Below, piece after piece: positions 17,330 through 24,633 of a stretch of 64,000 bases of DNA. Both the position numbers and the translations under genes were made by a program. Source of the stretch: Candidatus Izemoplasma sp. (GTDB taxonomy: Bacteria; Bacillota_I; Bacilli_A; Izemoplasmatales; Izemoplasmataceae); contig SLOP01000005.1 of assembly GCA_007132465.1 (NCBI GenBank), positions 22,115 to 86,114 of the forward strand. Direction: 5' to 3'. Under the pieces are notes generated by a model, which was given only the letters and a program-made list of their open reading frames with translations, did no database searches and was not told the DNA's origin. Position 1 is the stretch's first letter. The number at the start of each line of letters is the position of its first letter.

Positions 17330-18501
17330 ACCCGAAAACCCCGTTTAAGATCGCCGCGTCAAAAAACATCGATCACGACCACGTGAACGCCCTGACGTTG
17401 CTTTATCTTCCCATCATCGGCGTAGATGCTTACACGTTGTACATGACGCTGACGTCGCTCGTTGAACGCAGTCGACTGCGTTCACCGTCATACCCCCACG
17501 CGCTGTTGCTAGACGTGCTTGACATGGCAAAGCAACGCTTCGACCAAGCGCGAAATAAACTCGAAGCATGCGGCTTGCTTGAAACCCACGTGGGTGAAGA
17601 AGACGCGGTGTATTCGATGTTTTTACCGTTGTCAGCGGACATGTTCATCAAAGATTCACCGTTTGCGCCCTACTTGCTTAAGACCGTTGGCCAACAACGG
17701 TTTGACGAACTGACCGAGTTGTTTCGCGTGCGTCGACCACGCCTGAGTGGTTATGAAAACGTGTCGGCAGACTTTGATGACGTGTTTACCCCGGCCTATG
17801 AACCGATGACGACTCAAGGAACCTACGTCGCGCCGAGGCGAAAAGATCCACGTGTCAACCATGATTTTTCCATTGAAACCGTGCTGGATGCGTTGCCGAA
17901 AACCATTGTCGATGAGACGTTGACGACCACCCGCGTTAAAGAACGCTTGACGGAAATCGCCTACGTGTATGCGCTTGATGTTGAGGCGATGACCGATGTC
18001 ATCAAAAGCTCCATCACCGCCCAAGGCAACATCACCTTGGCTGATGTGGTGAACGCGGCCCAGAAACGCTACCAAGCGCAACCAAAACACCGTTTTACGA
18101 AAAAAACTAGCGGTTACAACCTTGATTACTTCAAGTCCACCCATCCCAAGACGGTGGTTGAAGACCTTACTGGCATGCACGTGCCGGCAAGCGACCTCAA
18201 AGTTATCGATCGGTTGATTACGGAAACGGGCATGACGCTTGAAGTGATTAATGTCTTGATTGCGTATGTGCTTAAAGAACTCGACAACCGCTTCCCGGTC
18301 TACAACTATTTTGAGAAAGTTGTTGCCGAATGGAAACGCTCGACGATTGAGACCGCCGATGATGCCATCGCGCACATCAAAAAACGCATCCAACGTAAAA
18401 AACAGCCCAGACCGACCACACGTCGCGGAAAAACCTTGCCTAAAGACGTACAGGTTGACTGGTTTGACGACTACTTAAAAGCGCAGTCGAAGGAGGAATA
18501 A
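17326..18501 (+). CDS. dnaB: Replication initiation/membrane attachment protein DnaB (Bacillus type)
   Basis: A 391-residue Bacillota DnaB (not the helicase). With DnaD and DnaI it loads the replicative helicase at oriC and restart sites. An N-terminal winged-helix-like domain (residues ~15-110, LTLLYLPIIGVDAYTLYMTL) and a C-terminal DnaB_2/DnaD-like domain (residues ~260-350, containing HPKTVVEDLTG and VYNYFEKVVAEWK) are seen. The GTG start overlaps the coaE stop (GTGA). It directly precedes dnaI with a shared GGAGG, the arrangement found in Bacillus. Confidence 0.88.
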   Translation: MNPKTPFKIAASKNIDHDHVNALTLLYLPIIGVDAYTLYMTLTSLVERSRLRSPSYPHALLLDVLDMAKQRFDQARNKLEACGLLETHVGEEDAVYSMFLPLSADMFIKDSPFAPYLLKTVGQQRFDELTELFRVRRPRLSGYENVSADFDDVFTPAYEPMTTQGTYVAPRRKDPRVNHDFSIETVLDALPKTIVDETLTTTRVKERLTEIAYVYALDVEAMTDVIKSSITAQGNITLADVVNAAQKRYQAQPKHRFTKKTSGYNLDYFKSTHPKTVVEDLTGMHVPASDLKVIDRLITETGMTLEVINVLIAYVLKELDNRFPVYNYFEKVVAEWKRSTIETADDAIAHIKKRIQRKKQPRPTTRRGKTLPKDVQVDWFDDYLKAQSKEE

Positions 18502-18502
18502 C

Positions 18503-19384
18503 ATGAAAAAATATCCATTCAATACATCGCAGGACCTCGTGGATGGCGTCATTGAAACGTTGTTTGAGAACCCTGCGCTCAAACGCTTTTTCCTCGACCA
18601 CGACCTGTCGCACGACGACATTGAAAACGACCTCAACCTTTACATGACGTTCGCTCGCGAACAGCCGCTTTGTCTGGATTGCGAAGGCCTTGATTATTGC
18701 CGGCAAGACACCCTAGGCTACCAACCGGATTTGACGTTTGAAGGCGGCCGTGCGCGCCTCGCGTACAAAGCGTGTAATTTTCTTCGCGATGCCCGCCAAA
18801 AAGAACAAGCCCAAAGCCGCCTCAAAGCGCTCTACATGCCGCAGATGATTTTGGCGGCGCGGCTCGACGATTTCCACATGAAAACCGATGCCCGCCAAGC
18901 CCTTTATAAACGTATCATGGCCATTGTCAACCAAGCGAAACTCGGCGAGCCAATCAAAGGACTCTACATCACAGGACCCTACCAAATCGGTAAAACGTAC
19001 GCGCTCGGAGCGCTCGCCAACGCGCTTGCCCAATTGGGGCGAAAGGTGATCATCGCCTATTACCCAGATTTGGTTCGGGAAATTAAATCATCGCTTCGAA
19101 CAGGCGAACTTGAACCCATTGTCCGACAGCTTAAAACCGCGGATGCGTTGTTGCTTGATGACATCGGTGGCGAAGCGCCTTCGGCGTGGATTCGCGACGA
19201 AATCCTCGGCCCGGTCTTGCAGCACCGACTGCTCGATGCCAAACCGACGTTTTTTTCATCCAACTTGCCGATGAAGGAACTGGCCAATGCGTTCATCGAC
19301 ACCGACCAACAAGCCGATAAGATTAAGGCCTACCGAATGATTGAGCGAATGAAAGCACTCGCCGATGAAATCATCTTGAAATAA
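18503..19384 (+). CDS. dnaI: Helicase loader DnaI
   Basis: A 293-residue AAA+ ATPase that loads the DnaC/DnaB helicase during replication initiation. The N-terminal zinc-binding region has CLDCEGLDYC and a later Cys in YKACNF, as in Bacillus DnaI. Walker A is GPYQIGKTY and Walker B LLLDDIGGE, with sensor residues in FFSSNLPMKEL. AAGGAGG lies across the dnaB stop codon, so translation is coupled. Last gene of the polA-to-dnaI cluster, closed by a terminator. Confidence 0.94.
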   Translation: MKKYPFNTSQDLVDGVIETLFENPALKRFFLDHDLSHDDIENDLNLYMTFAREQPLCLDCEGLDYCRQDTLGYQPDLTFEGGRARLAYKACNFLRDARQKEQAQSRLKALYMPQMILAARLDDFHMKTDARQALYKRIMAIVNQAKLGEPIKGLYITGPYQIGKTYALGALANALAQLGRKVIIAYYPDLVREIKSSLRTGELEPIVRQLKTADALLLDDIGGEAPSAWIRDEILGPVLQHRLLDAKPTFFSSNLPMKELANAFIDTDQQADKIKAYRMIERMKALADEIILK

Positions 19385-19414
19385 CGCCGTTTGGTTGACA
19401 AACGGCGGGTTTTT
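19385..19414 (+). terminator. Terminator after dnaI
   Basis: CGCCGTTT (19385-19392) pairs with AAACGGCG (19400-19407), followed by GG and five T. Its loop contains most of a TTGACA used as the next -35. Confidence 0.88.
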
Positions 19415-19423
19415 CTTTATCAT
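19395..19423 (+). promoter_or_regulatory. Promoter of the thrS T-box operon
   Basis: TTGACA (19395-19400) and TATCAT (19418-19423) with a 17-bp spacer. The -35 overlaps the loop and descending arm of the dnaI terminator. Confidence 0.75.
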
Positions 19424-19429
19424 TAAGTA

Positions 19430-19626
19430 AAGACATTGAAGAGGACACGATACGCCACCCATAGCGAGGCAGGACGGTGCAAGCTGCCAACGGCCACATC
19501 ACTCCCTCAGAGTCGGCCCCGAAAGGATGCCCGCTACCCTGCGTTATGGGACTGAGTGCCGGGAAACCGGAACGAAGGTGGTACCGCGGACTACGGTTCG
19601 TCCTTGCGATTGCGAGGACGTTTTTT
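19430..19626 (+). promoter_or_regulatory. T-box leader of the mazG-like/thrS operon
   Basis: T-box riboswitch with core AAGGTGGTACCGCGG at 19575-19589 and a stem III-like GTGCCGG/CCGG hairpin before it. The terminator pairs CGTCCTTGC (19599-19607) with GCGAGGACG (19612-19620), then six T. The position equivalent to TAC in the tyrS and TTC in the pheS leader, just before a shared ACT, reads ATC (19498-19500); the overlapping ACT (19501-19503) would be a Thr codon. The specifier is therefore uncertain. Confidence 0.88.
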
Positions 19627-19644
19627 ATATGAAGGAGGCAAGGC

Positions 19645-19962
19645 ATGTTAAAAAGACCTTTGAGTGTGCGCGATTTACAAGCGCATATTAAACGCGTCGA
19701 TTTTCACCCGGACAAAAAACATGAAGTCGTGCTCAAGTTGTTTGAAGAAGTCGGTGAACTGAGCGTGGAGATGCGCTATGAACATACGCGCGGCCTCACG
19801 AGCGCGCAAAAACAAAAAATCAAGTATGAGCTTTACGATGTGCTGCACTACGTGACCCACATCGCCAACATTTACGACATCGACCTAGAAGAAGCGATCA
19901 TTGAAAAAGATCGCATCAACGCAGCGAAATACCAAGACCGAGGAGGACTATTCAATGATTGA
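19645..19962 (+). CDS. MazG-like nucleotide pyrophosphohydrolase-fold protein
   Basis: A 105-residue all-alpha protein with the MazG-like signature: FEEVGEL (residues ~32-38) followed by YELYDVLHYV, giving the ExxE and ExxD metal-binding glutamates and aspartate of all-alpha NTP pyrophosphatases. Relatives hydrolyse (d)NTPs, sometimes damaged ones, to the monophosphate. It starts at an ATG preceded by GAAGGAGG just after the T-box terminator, and overlaps thrS by 8 bp, so it is the first gene of the T-box operon. Its link to threonine is not explained by the family. Confidence 0.8.
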   Translation: MLKRPLSVRDLQAHIKRVDFHPDKKHEVVLKLFEEVGELSVEMRYEHTRGLTSAQKQKIKYELYDVLHYVTHIANIYDIDLEEAIIEKDRINAAKYQDRGGLFND

Positions 19963-21889
19963 CATCACCTTTAAAGACGGCCAAATCCGTTCGTTTGAAG
20001 CCGGGGTGACCCCCGAAGAGGTGGCTGAAAGCATCGCCAAAAGTTTGAAGAAAAAGACCGTGGCTGCGGTGGTGGATGGCGAGCTTTACGATCGAAACCG
20101 ACCAATCGACAAAAACGCTACGGTGGCGCTTTTAACGCAGGATGACACCGAGGCGCTCGAGGTGCTCAATCACTCGACAGCTCACGTGATGGCGCACGCT
20201 GTTAAGAGGTTGTATCCGGATGCGAAGTTCGGCGTCGGACCGGCTATCAAAGACGGGTTTTACTATGACATCGCCACCGACCACACCATCCATGAAAGCG
20301 ATTTGCCAAAGATTGAACAAGAAATGCGCCGCATCATCAAAGAACAGACCGAGATGGTGCGCGAAGAAATGACCAAGGATGAAGCACGTAAACGTTTCAA
20401 GGATGACCCTTATAAACGCGAACTCATCGACGAACTCGATGACGGTGAGGTTGTGAGCGTCTACACCCAAGGTGAATTCGTTGATCTTTGCCGTGGTGGC
20501 CACGTCGGCAACACCCGCTTGATTAAGCATTTTAAGTTGCTGTCAGTGGCGGGAGCTTACTGGCGTGGTGATTCTGATCGGACCATGTTACAACGCATAT
20601 ACGGCACCAGCTGGTTCAGCGAAGAAGCCTTGCAAAACCACTTGGCGTTGCTCAAAGAACGCAAGGAACGCGATCACCGTAAACTCGGTAAAGAGCTGAA
20701 GATTTTCGACATCTACAAAGAAGCTGGCCAAGGCCTTGCGTTTTGGCTGCCCAACGGATACACCGTCCGCAAAGTGCTCGAAGACTATGTTTATAAGCTT
20801 GAGCGGAAAGCTGGGTACCAGCATCTATCGACCCCGCTTTTGGGCTCAAAATCGCTGTATCAAATTAGCGGCCACTGGGATCATTACCGCGACGACATGT
20901 TTCCAACGATGAAGCAAGATGACGAAGAGTTTGTGCTTCGGCCGATGAGTTGCCCGCATCACATGCTGGTCTACCGTTCCGAACTGCGCAGTTACCGCGA
21001 CTTGCCGATTCGCTATGCAGAGATTGTGACCCAACACCGTTACGAAGCATCCGGGGCCCTAACAGGCCTTGAACGCGTCCGCGCGATGACGCTAACCGAT
21101 TCGCACATTTTCGTTCGCAAAGACCAAATCAAGCAAGAAGTGCTTGCAGCTTACACACTGATTTTACAAGCCATCCACGACCTCGGACTTGACATCGATT
21201 ACGTTGAACTTGCTTTACGCGATGAAAGCAAAGAAAAATTCCATCCCAACGACGAGTTGTGGGATGAGGCGGAAACATTGATGATAGAACTGCTTGAAGA
21301 AGCGAATATCGAGCATACCGTTGCGCTTGGTGAAGCCGCATTCTACGGGCCGAAAATCGATATTCAAGTACGCACCGCGATGGATCGCGTCATCACGATG
21401 AGCACCGTACAACTCGATTTTCTGATGCCAGAACGGTTTGATTTAACCTACATCGGCAATGACGGCAATAAACACCGCCCCGTCGTCATTCATCGGGGAT
21501 TGATATCCACGTGGGAGCGTTTGATGAGCATCTTGCTTGAGCAATACAAAGGCGCTTTCCCGACCTGGCTTGCGCCCTTGCAAATGCGCGTCATTCCCGT
21601 CGACAATCCATCCCACCTCGATTATGCGCACGCGCTCAATGATCGGTTCTTTGACGAAGACTTCCGCAGCGACATCGACCAACGTGAAGAAAAACTCGGG
21701 TATAAAATTCGCGACGCGCAAACGCAAAAAATACCATATCAGCTCGTTATTGGCGACAACGAAGTGAAGGACCAAACCCTTACCTATCGCCGTTATGGCG
21801 AGAAGGCACAGCACACGGTGCCGGTGGATGAGTTCGTGGCGATGATTCACCACGAAATCCGCGCTAAACGTTATGACCAAAACCGATAA
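19955..21889 (+). CDS. thrS: Threonyl-tRNA synthetase
   Basis: Class II synthetase of 644 residues charging tRNA-Thr. Domains in order: TGS (residues 1-60), editing domain with HSTAHVMAHAV (~75-225) for clearing Ser-tRNA-Thr, catalytic core (~240-530), and anticodon-binding domain. Zinc ligands are the Cys of RPMSCPHHM, the His of TDSHIF, and the His of VIHRGLIS. Motif 2 reads HRYEASGALTGLERVRAM, slightly altered from the usual FRNEPSGALHGL. The ATG at 19955 is used because GAGGAGG precedes it; an upstream in-frame start lies well inside the MazG-like gene. Confidence 0.96.
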   Translation: MIDITFKDGQIRSFEAGVTPEEVAESIAKSLKKKTVAAVVDGELYDRNRPIDKNATVALLTQDDTEALEVLNHSTAHVMAHAVKRLYPDAKFGVGPAIKDGFYYDIATDHTIHESDLPKIEQEMRRIIKEQTEMVREEMTKDEARKRFKDDPYKRELIDELDDGEVVSVYTQGEFVDLCRGGHVGNTRLIKHFKLLSVAGAYWRGDSDRTMLQRIYGTSWFSEEALQNHLALLKERKERDHRKLGKELKIFDIYKEAGQGLAFWLPNGYTVRKVLEDYVYKLERKAGYQHLSTPLLGSKSLYQISGHWDHYRDDMFPTMKQDDEEFVLRPMSCPHHMLVYRSELRSYRDLPIRYAEIVTQHRYEASGALTGLERVRAMTLTDSHIFVRKDQIKQEVLAAYTLILQAIHDLGLDIDYVELALRDESKEKFHPNDELWDEAETLMIELLEEANIEHTVALGEAAFYGPKIDIQVRTAMDRVITMSTVQLDFLMPERFDLTYIGNDGNKHRPVVIHRGLISTWERLMSILLEQYKGAFPTWLAPLQMRVIPVDNPSHLDYAHALNDRFFDEDFRSDIDQREEKLGYKIRDAQTQKIPYQLVIGDNEVKDQTLTYRRYGEKAQHTVPVDEFVAMIHHEIRAKRYDQNR

Positions 21890-21894
21890 AAAAG

Positions 21895-21922
21895 ACCCTC
21901 GATGACATTATCGAGGGTTTTT
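21895..21922. terminator. Bidirectional terminator between thrS and rqcH
   Basis: ACCCTCGAT (21895-21903) pairs with ATCGAGGGT (21910-21918) with T-runs on both strands, serving the two converging genes. Confidence 0.9.
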
Positions 21923-21928
21923 ACTGGG

Positions 21929-23587
21929 TTAGTTGCGCGTCAGTTTTTTGACCGCTTCACGGTCGGGGTCGATGTAGATCGTCTTATGGTTAGTGTAACG
22001 GACAAAACAGCGTTCTTTTCCGGGGATGGTTTTGACATAGCGAACTTCCGTGTAGTCCACGGGTACGCTTGAGGCGTCCCGGTACGCCGAATGTAAAGCG
22101 GCGAGGTTGGCCGCGGCGCGAATCGTGGTCTCACTCAATGGCAGCGGTTTTTTGACCACGACGTGGCTTCCCGGAGCGTTTTGGACATGAAACCAAACAT
22201 GGTGATGGCGGGCGATGTCGTGCGTGATTTTTTCGTTCTGGCGATTGTTTTTACCAACCAAAATATCGACGCCTTCGTCATCGGTGTAGGTGGTCATTTT
22301 TTCTTTCCGACGCATGCCTTTTTTGCCGCGTGCGCGAAGGTACTTAAGTTCCACAAGTTCGTCGCGAATTTCCTCAAGGTCCGATAAATCGGCGGTTTCG
22401 ATCTGTGTTTCAAGCAAGCGGAAATACGCAAGTTCACGCAACGCTCGACGCTGTTGGCGCTTGATGTGAGGAATGCTGTTTTTACGCTTTTTGTAGCGTT
22501 TAAAATACATCTCAGCGTTTTCGGCGGGCTTTTTGGTGGGTTCAAGCGGAATCTCTACTGAGTTTCCGGTTTCGTAATCCACGCAGCGAAGTATTCGATC
22601 GCCGGGATCGATGAGATGCTGATAGGTTAAGATGAGCGTTCCACGCTTACGGTCTTTATCCATGGTCTCGGTTTTCTTCAAGTCCTGCGCGAGGTGTTCT
22701 TGTTTGCTTTGGCGTTTGTCGATTTGGCGTTTGACAAACTTCTCGAGATCTTTGGCTTTCTGTTTGCGCTTCGCTTTTCGGTCGCGTTCATGAAAATAGG
22801 CGTCGAGTAAACTCGCAAGATCATCAAACGTTCGCTTTTCACCACGGATGTGCGTCAAATCGTAGACAGCGAAGGCGGTCTTATCACCTTCGACGAGCGA
22901 AGGGTTGATTTCGTCGCGCAACTGAGTGAATGTTGTCAGGGGGTCATCGGCGTCTGCCAGGCGATGTAAATATTCTTCCCCGAAAAGCGGAGAAAGCCCA
23001 GTGAATGTAGTGATGATGTCGCGTGGCGCGTTGAATGCGCGGGTACTCAGTGCCTCTTTAAGGGCGTCATCGTCAAACGGATCAATGCGGTTGTCAGATG
23101 GGAATCGGTAGTCCGCACCGGGGGCCATGGTGCGTTCGCTGCCGTCAAAAGGACCGCGATGCTTGAGCGCCTCAATGACGGTGTGGTGGGTGTTGGTCAA
23201 AATGAGGTTGGCGTCTTTGCCGAGGCCTTCGTAAATGAGGCGTTTTTCTGTAGGGTCACCCAGTTCGTCGGTTTTGGTGAACACCAGTGTCGCGACGCGG
23301 TCTAAGCCGTGTTGCGTGATGCGCTCAAGTTTAGCGTTGTCGAGATGCTTGCGCAACAACATGCAAAACATCGGCGGTTGCATCGGCGTTTCTTGACGTT
23401 CTTCGGTGCGTTGCAGACGCGCGTGATGTGGTGAAGCACTCAAAAGAAGCGAACCCGATCTGCCTTGGCGAAACGTGATGAGCACATCGTGGTCGCCAAG
23501 TTGATAAACCTGTTTGACGCGGTGTCCGACAAAGTGGTGTTTGATGTCGTCGAGTACGCGCCGCATCGTTAATCCATCGAAACTCAT
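21929..23587 (-). CDS. rqcH: Ribosome quality control protein RqcH (NFACT family, formerly FbpA)
   Basis: A 552-residue NFACT protein that binds stalled 50S-peptidyl-tRNA complexes and recruits tRNA-Ala to add alanine tails for degradation. The NFACT-N domain includes HGLDR with D96-R97, matching the essential Asp-Arg pair of Bacillus RqcH. Helix-hairpin-helix and coiled-coil regions (Lys/Arg-rich, ~270-440) follow, then the NFACT-R domain from about residue 440 (DILVGKNNRQNE, HVWFHVQNAPGSHVVV). The ATG at 23587 has AGGTG before it; a GTG nine bases upstream is less likely. An extended -10 (TGTTATAAT on the minus strand, 23604-23612) precedes it. Confidence 0.94.
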   Translation of the reverse strand: MSFDGLTMRRVLDDIKHHFVGHRVKQVYQLGDHDVLITFRQGRSGSLLLSASPHHARLQRTEERQETPMQPPMFCMLLRKHLDNAKLERITQHGLDRVATLVFTKTDELGDPTEKRLIYEGLGKDANLILTNTHHTVIEALKHRGPFDGSERTMAPGADYRFPSDNRIDPFDDDALKEALSTRAFNAPRDIITTFTGLSPLFGEEYLHRLADADDPLTTFTQLRDEINPSLVEGDKTAFAVYDLTHIRGEKRTFDDLASLLDAYFHERDRKAKRKQKAKDLEKFVKRQIDKRQSKQEHLAQDLKKTETMDKDRKRGTLILTYQHLIDPGDRILRCVDYETGNSVEIPLEPTKKPAENAEMYFKRYKKRKNSIPHIKRQQRRALRELAYFRLLETQIETADLSDLEEIRDELVELKYLRARGKKGMRRKEKMTTYTDDEGVDILVGKNNRQNEKITHDIARHHHVWFHVQNAPGSHVVVKKPLPLSETTIRAAANLAALHSAYRDASSVPVDYTEVRYVKTIPGKERCFVRYTNHKTIYIDPDREAVKKLTRN

Positions 23588-23603
23588 GGCAATCACCTGG
23601 CTT

Positions 23604-23612
23604 ATTATAACA
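23604..23612 (-). promoter_or_regulatory. Extended -10 promoter of rqcH
   Basis: On the minus strand TGTTATAAT at 23612-23604, about 17 bp before the start codon; no good -35, which extended -10 promoters can lack. Confidence 0.55.
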
Positions 23613-23638
23613 CAGCCGACAAAAATTTGTTTTCTCCC

Positions 23639-23667
23639 TTACAAAAGCACCGTAAAAGTGTTATGAT
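23639..23667 (+). promoter_or_regulatory. Promoter of gmk-rpoZ
   Basis: TTACAA (23639-23644) and TATGAT (23662-23667) with a 17-bp spacer, divergent from the rqcH promoter. Confidence 0.6.
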
Positions 23668-23700
23668 AATATAAAACACACTTGAGCGGGGAGGGCCGTT

Positions 23701-24327
23701 ATGAAACTGAACGAACGTGGCTTGCTTGTAGTCCTAAGCGGTCCGTCCGGGGTCGGTAAAGGAACGGTGCGAAAAGCGCTTTTCGAAATGGAAGGCCACG
23801 ATTTGGTCTATTCGATTTCAATGACGACTCGACCACCCCGTGAGGGCGAGATCGACGGCGATGATTACTACTTTGTCAGCAAAGAGGAGTTTGAACGCCG
23901 CATTAAAGCAGATGCCTTTTTGGAATGGGCGCAGTTCGTCGGTCATTACTACGGAACCCCGAAAGACAAAGTCGATGAACAGCTTAAACAAGGCAAAGAG
24001 GTTGTCCTTGAGATTGAGGTCCAAGGCGCGCTTCAAGTGCGTGAAAAAATGAGTGACGCGGTGTTTGTCTTCATTGCACCTCCCAACAAAGAAACGCTTT
24101 ACCGTAGGCTTTTGCGTCGTGGCACAGAATCGAACGAGACGATCCAAAAGCGTATGGACAAAGCCGAGCGGGAATTTCCGCTCGCTCACAAATACGACTA
24201 CATCGTTGTCAACGACGAAGTCCGAAACGCAGCCGACCGCATCCTTGCCATCGTTCGTGCCGAGCACGCGCGCACCGAGCGGTCGATTCACAAATACAAC
24301 GAAATTATGGAGGTTGACGAATCATGA
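23701..24327 (+). CDS. gmk: Guanylate kinase
   Basis: Phosphorylates GMP to GDP with ATP, feeding GTP and dGTP pools. The 208-residue protein has the P-loop GPSGVGKGT near residues 14-22 and the GMP-binding segment SMTTRPPREGEIDGDDYYF, followed by the guanylate-kinase signature region EWAQFVGHYYGTP. The ATG follows GCGGGGAGG. Its stop overlaps rpoZ by 4 bp (ATGA). The gmk-rpoZ pair is conserved in Bacillota, although coaBC and priA, which often follow, are absent here. Confidence 0.97.
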   Translation: MKLNERGLLVVLSGPSGVGKGTVRKALFEMEGHDLVYSISMTTRPPREGEIDGDDYYFVSKEEFERRIKADAFLEWAQFVGHYYGTPKDKVDEQLKQGKEVVLEIEVQGALQVREKMSDAVFVFIAPPNKETLYRRLLRRGTESNETIQKRMDKAEREFPLAHKYDYIVVNDEVRNAADRILAIVRAEHARTERSIHKYNEIMEVDES

Positions 24328-24551
24328 GCAACGATTATATCGGAAAAAACCAAGAAGGGCTTCGCTACCCTTCTATTGACAAGCTCCTTGTCAATATTGA
24401 CTCGAAATACAAGCTTGCCTACACCGCTGCCCTTAGAGCAAAGATGCTCAAAGAGAAAGAAGACACGACGATCGAGCCCAAATGCTTGAAACCTGTGGGT
24501 GTCGCGCTTGAAGAAATCGAGCAAGGCAAGATTGAGATTGAGTTCGAATAA
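24324..24551 (+). CDS. rpoZ: DNA-directed RNA polymerase omega subunit
   Basis: A 75-residue omega subunit that helps fold and stabilise beta-prime. The conserved segments are RYPSIDKLLVNIDSKYKLAYTAA (start of the fold), RAKML, and KPVGVALEEIEQGKI at the C-terminus. It is translationally coupled to gmk by an ATGA overlap and is followed by a terminator, so gmk-rpoZ is a two-gene unit. Confidence 0.95.
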   Translation: MSNDYIGKNQEGLRYPSIDKLLVNIDSKYKLAYTAALRAKMLKEKEDTTIEPKCLKPVGVALEEIEQGKIEIEFE

Positions 24552-24578
24552 AGCAGAACGAATTTCTGCTTTTTTTTC
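24551..24578 (+). terminator. Terminator after rpoZ
   Basis: AAGCAGAA pairs with TTCTGCTT around a short AT-rich loop, followed by a T-run. Confidence 0.9.
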
Positions 24579-24598
24579 GCCCGACGTCCATCCCGTCG

Positions 24599-24607
24599 TG
24601 CTATAAT
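24599..24607 (+). promoter_or_regulatory. Extended -10 promoter of polC
   Basis: TGCTATAAT at 24599-24607; no convincing -35, consistent with an extended -10 promoter. Confidence 0.6.
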
Positions 24608-24633
24608 GAAAGAGACGAAAACGGAGTGACAGT

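Noticed and set aside
17656..18393. A 245-codon open frame on the minus strand opposite dnaB
   Set aside because: Antisense to the recognisable dnaB; low-complexity His/Arg/Phe composition typical of shadow frames.
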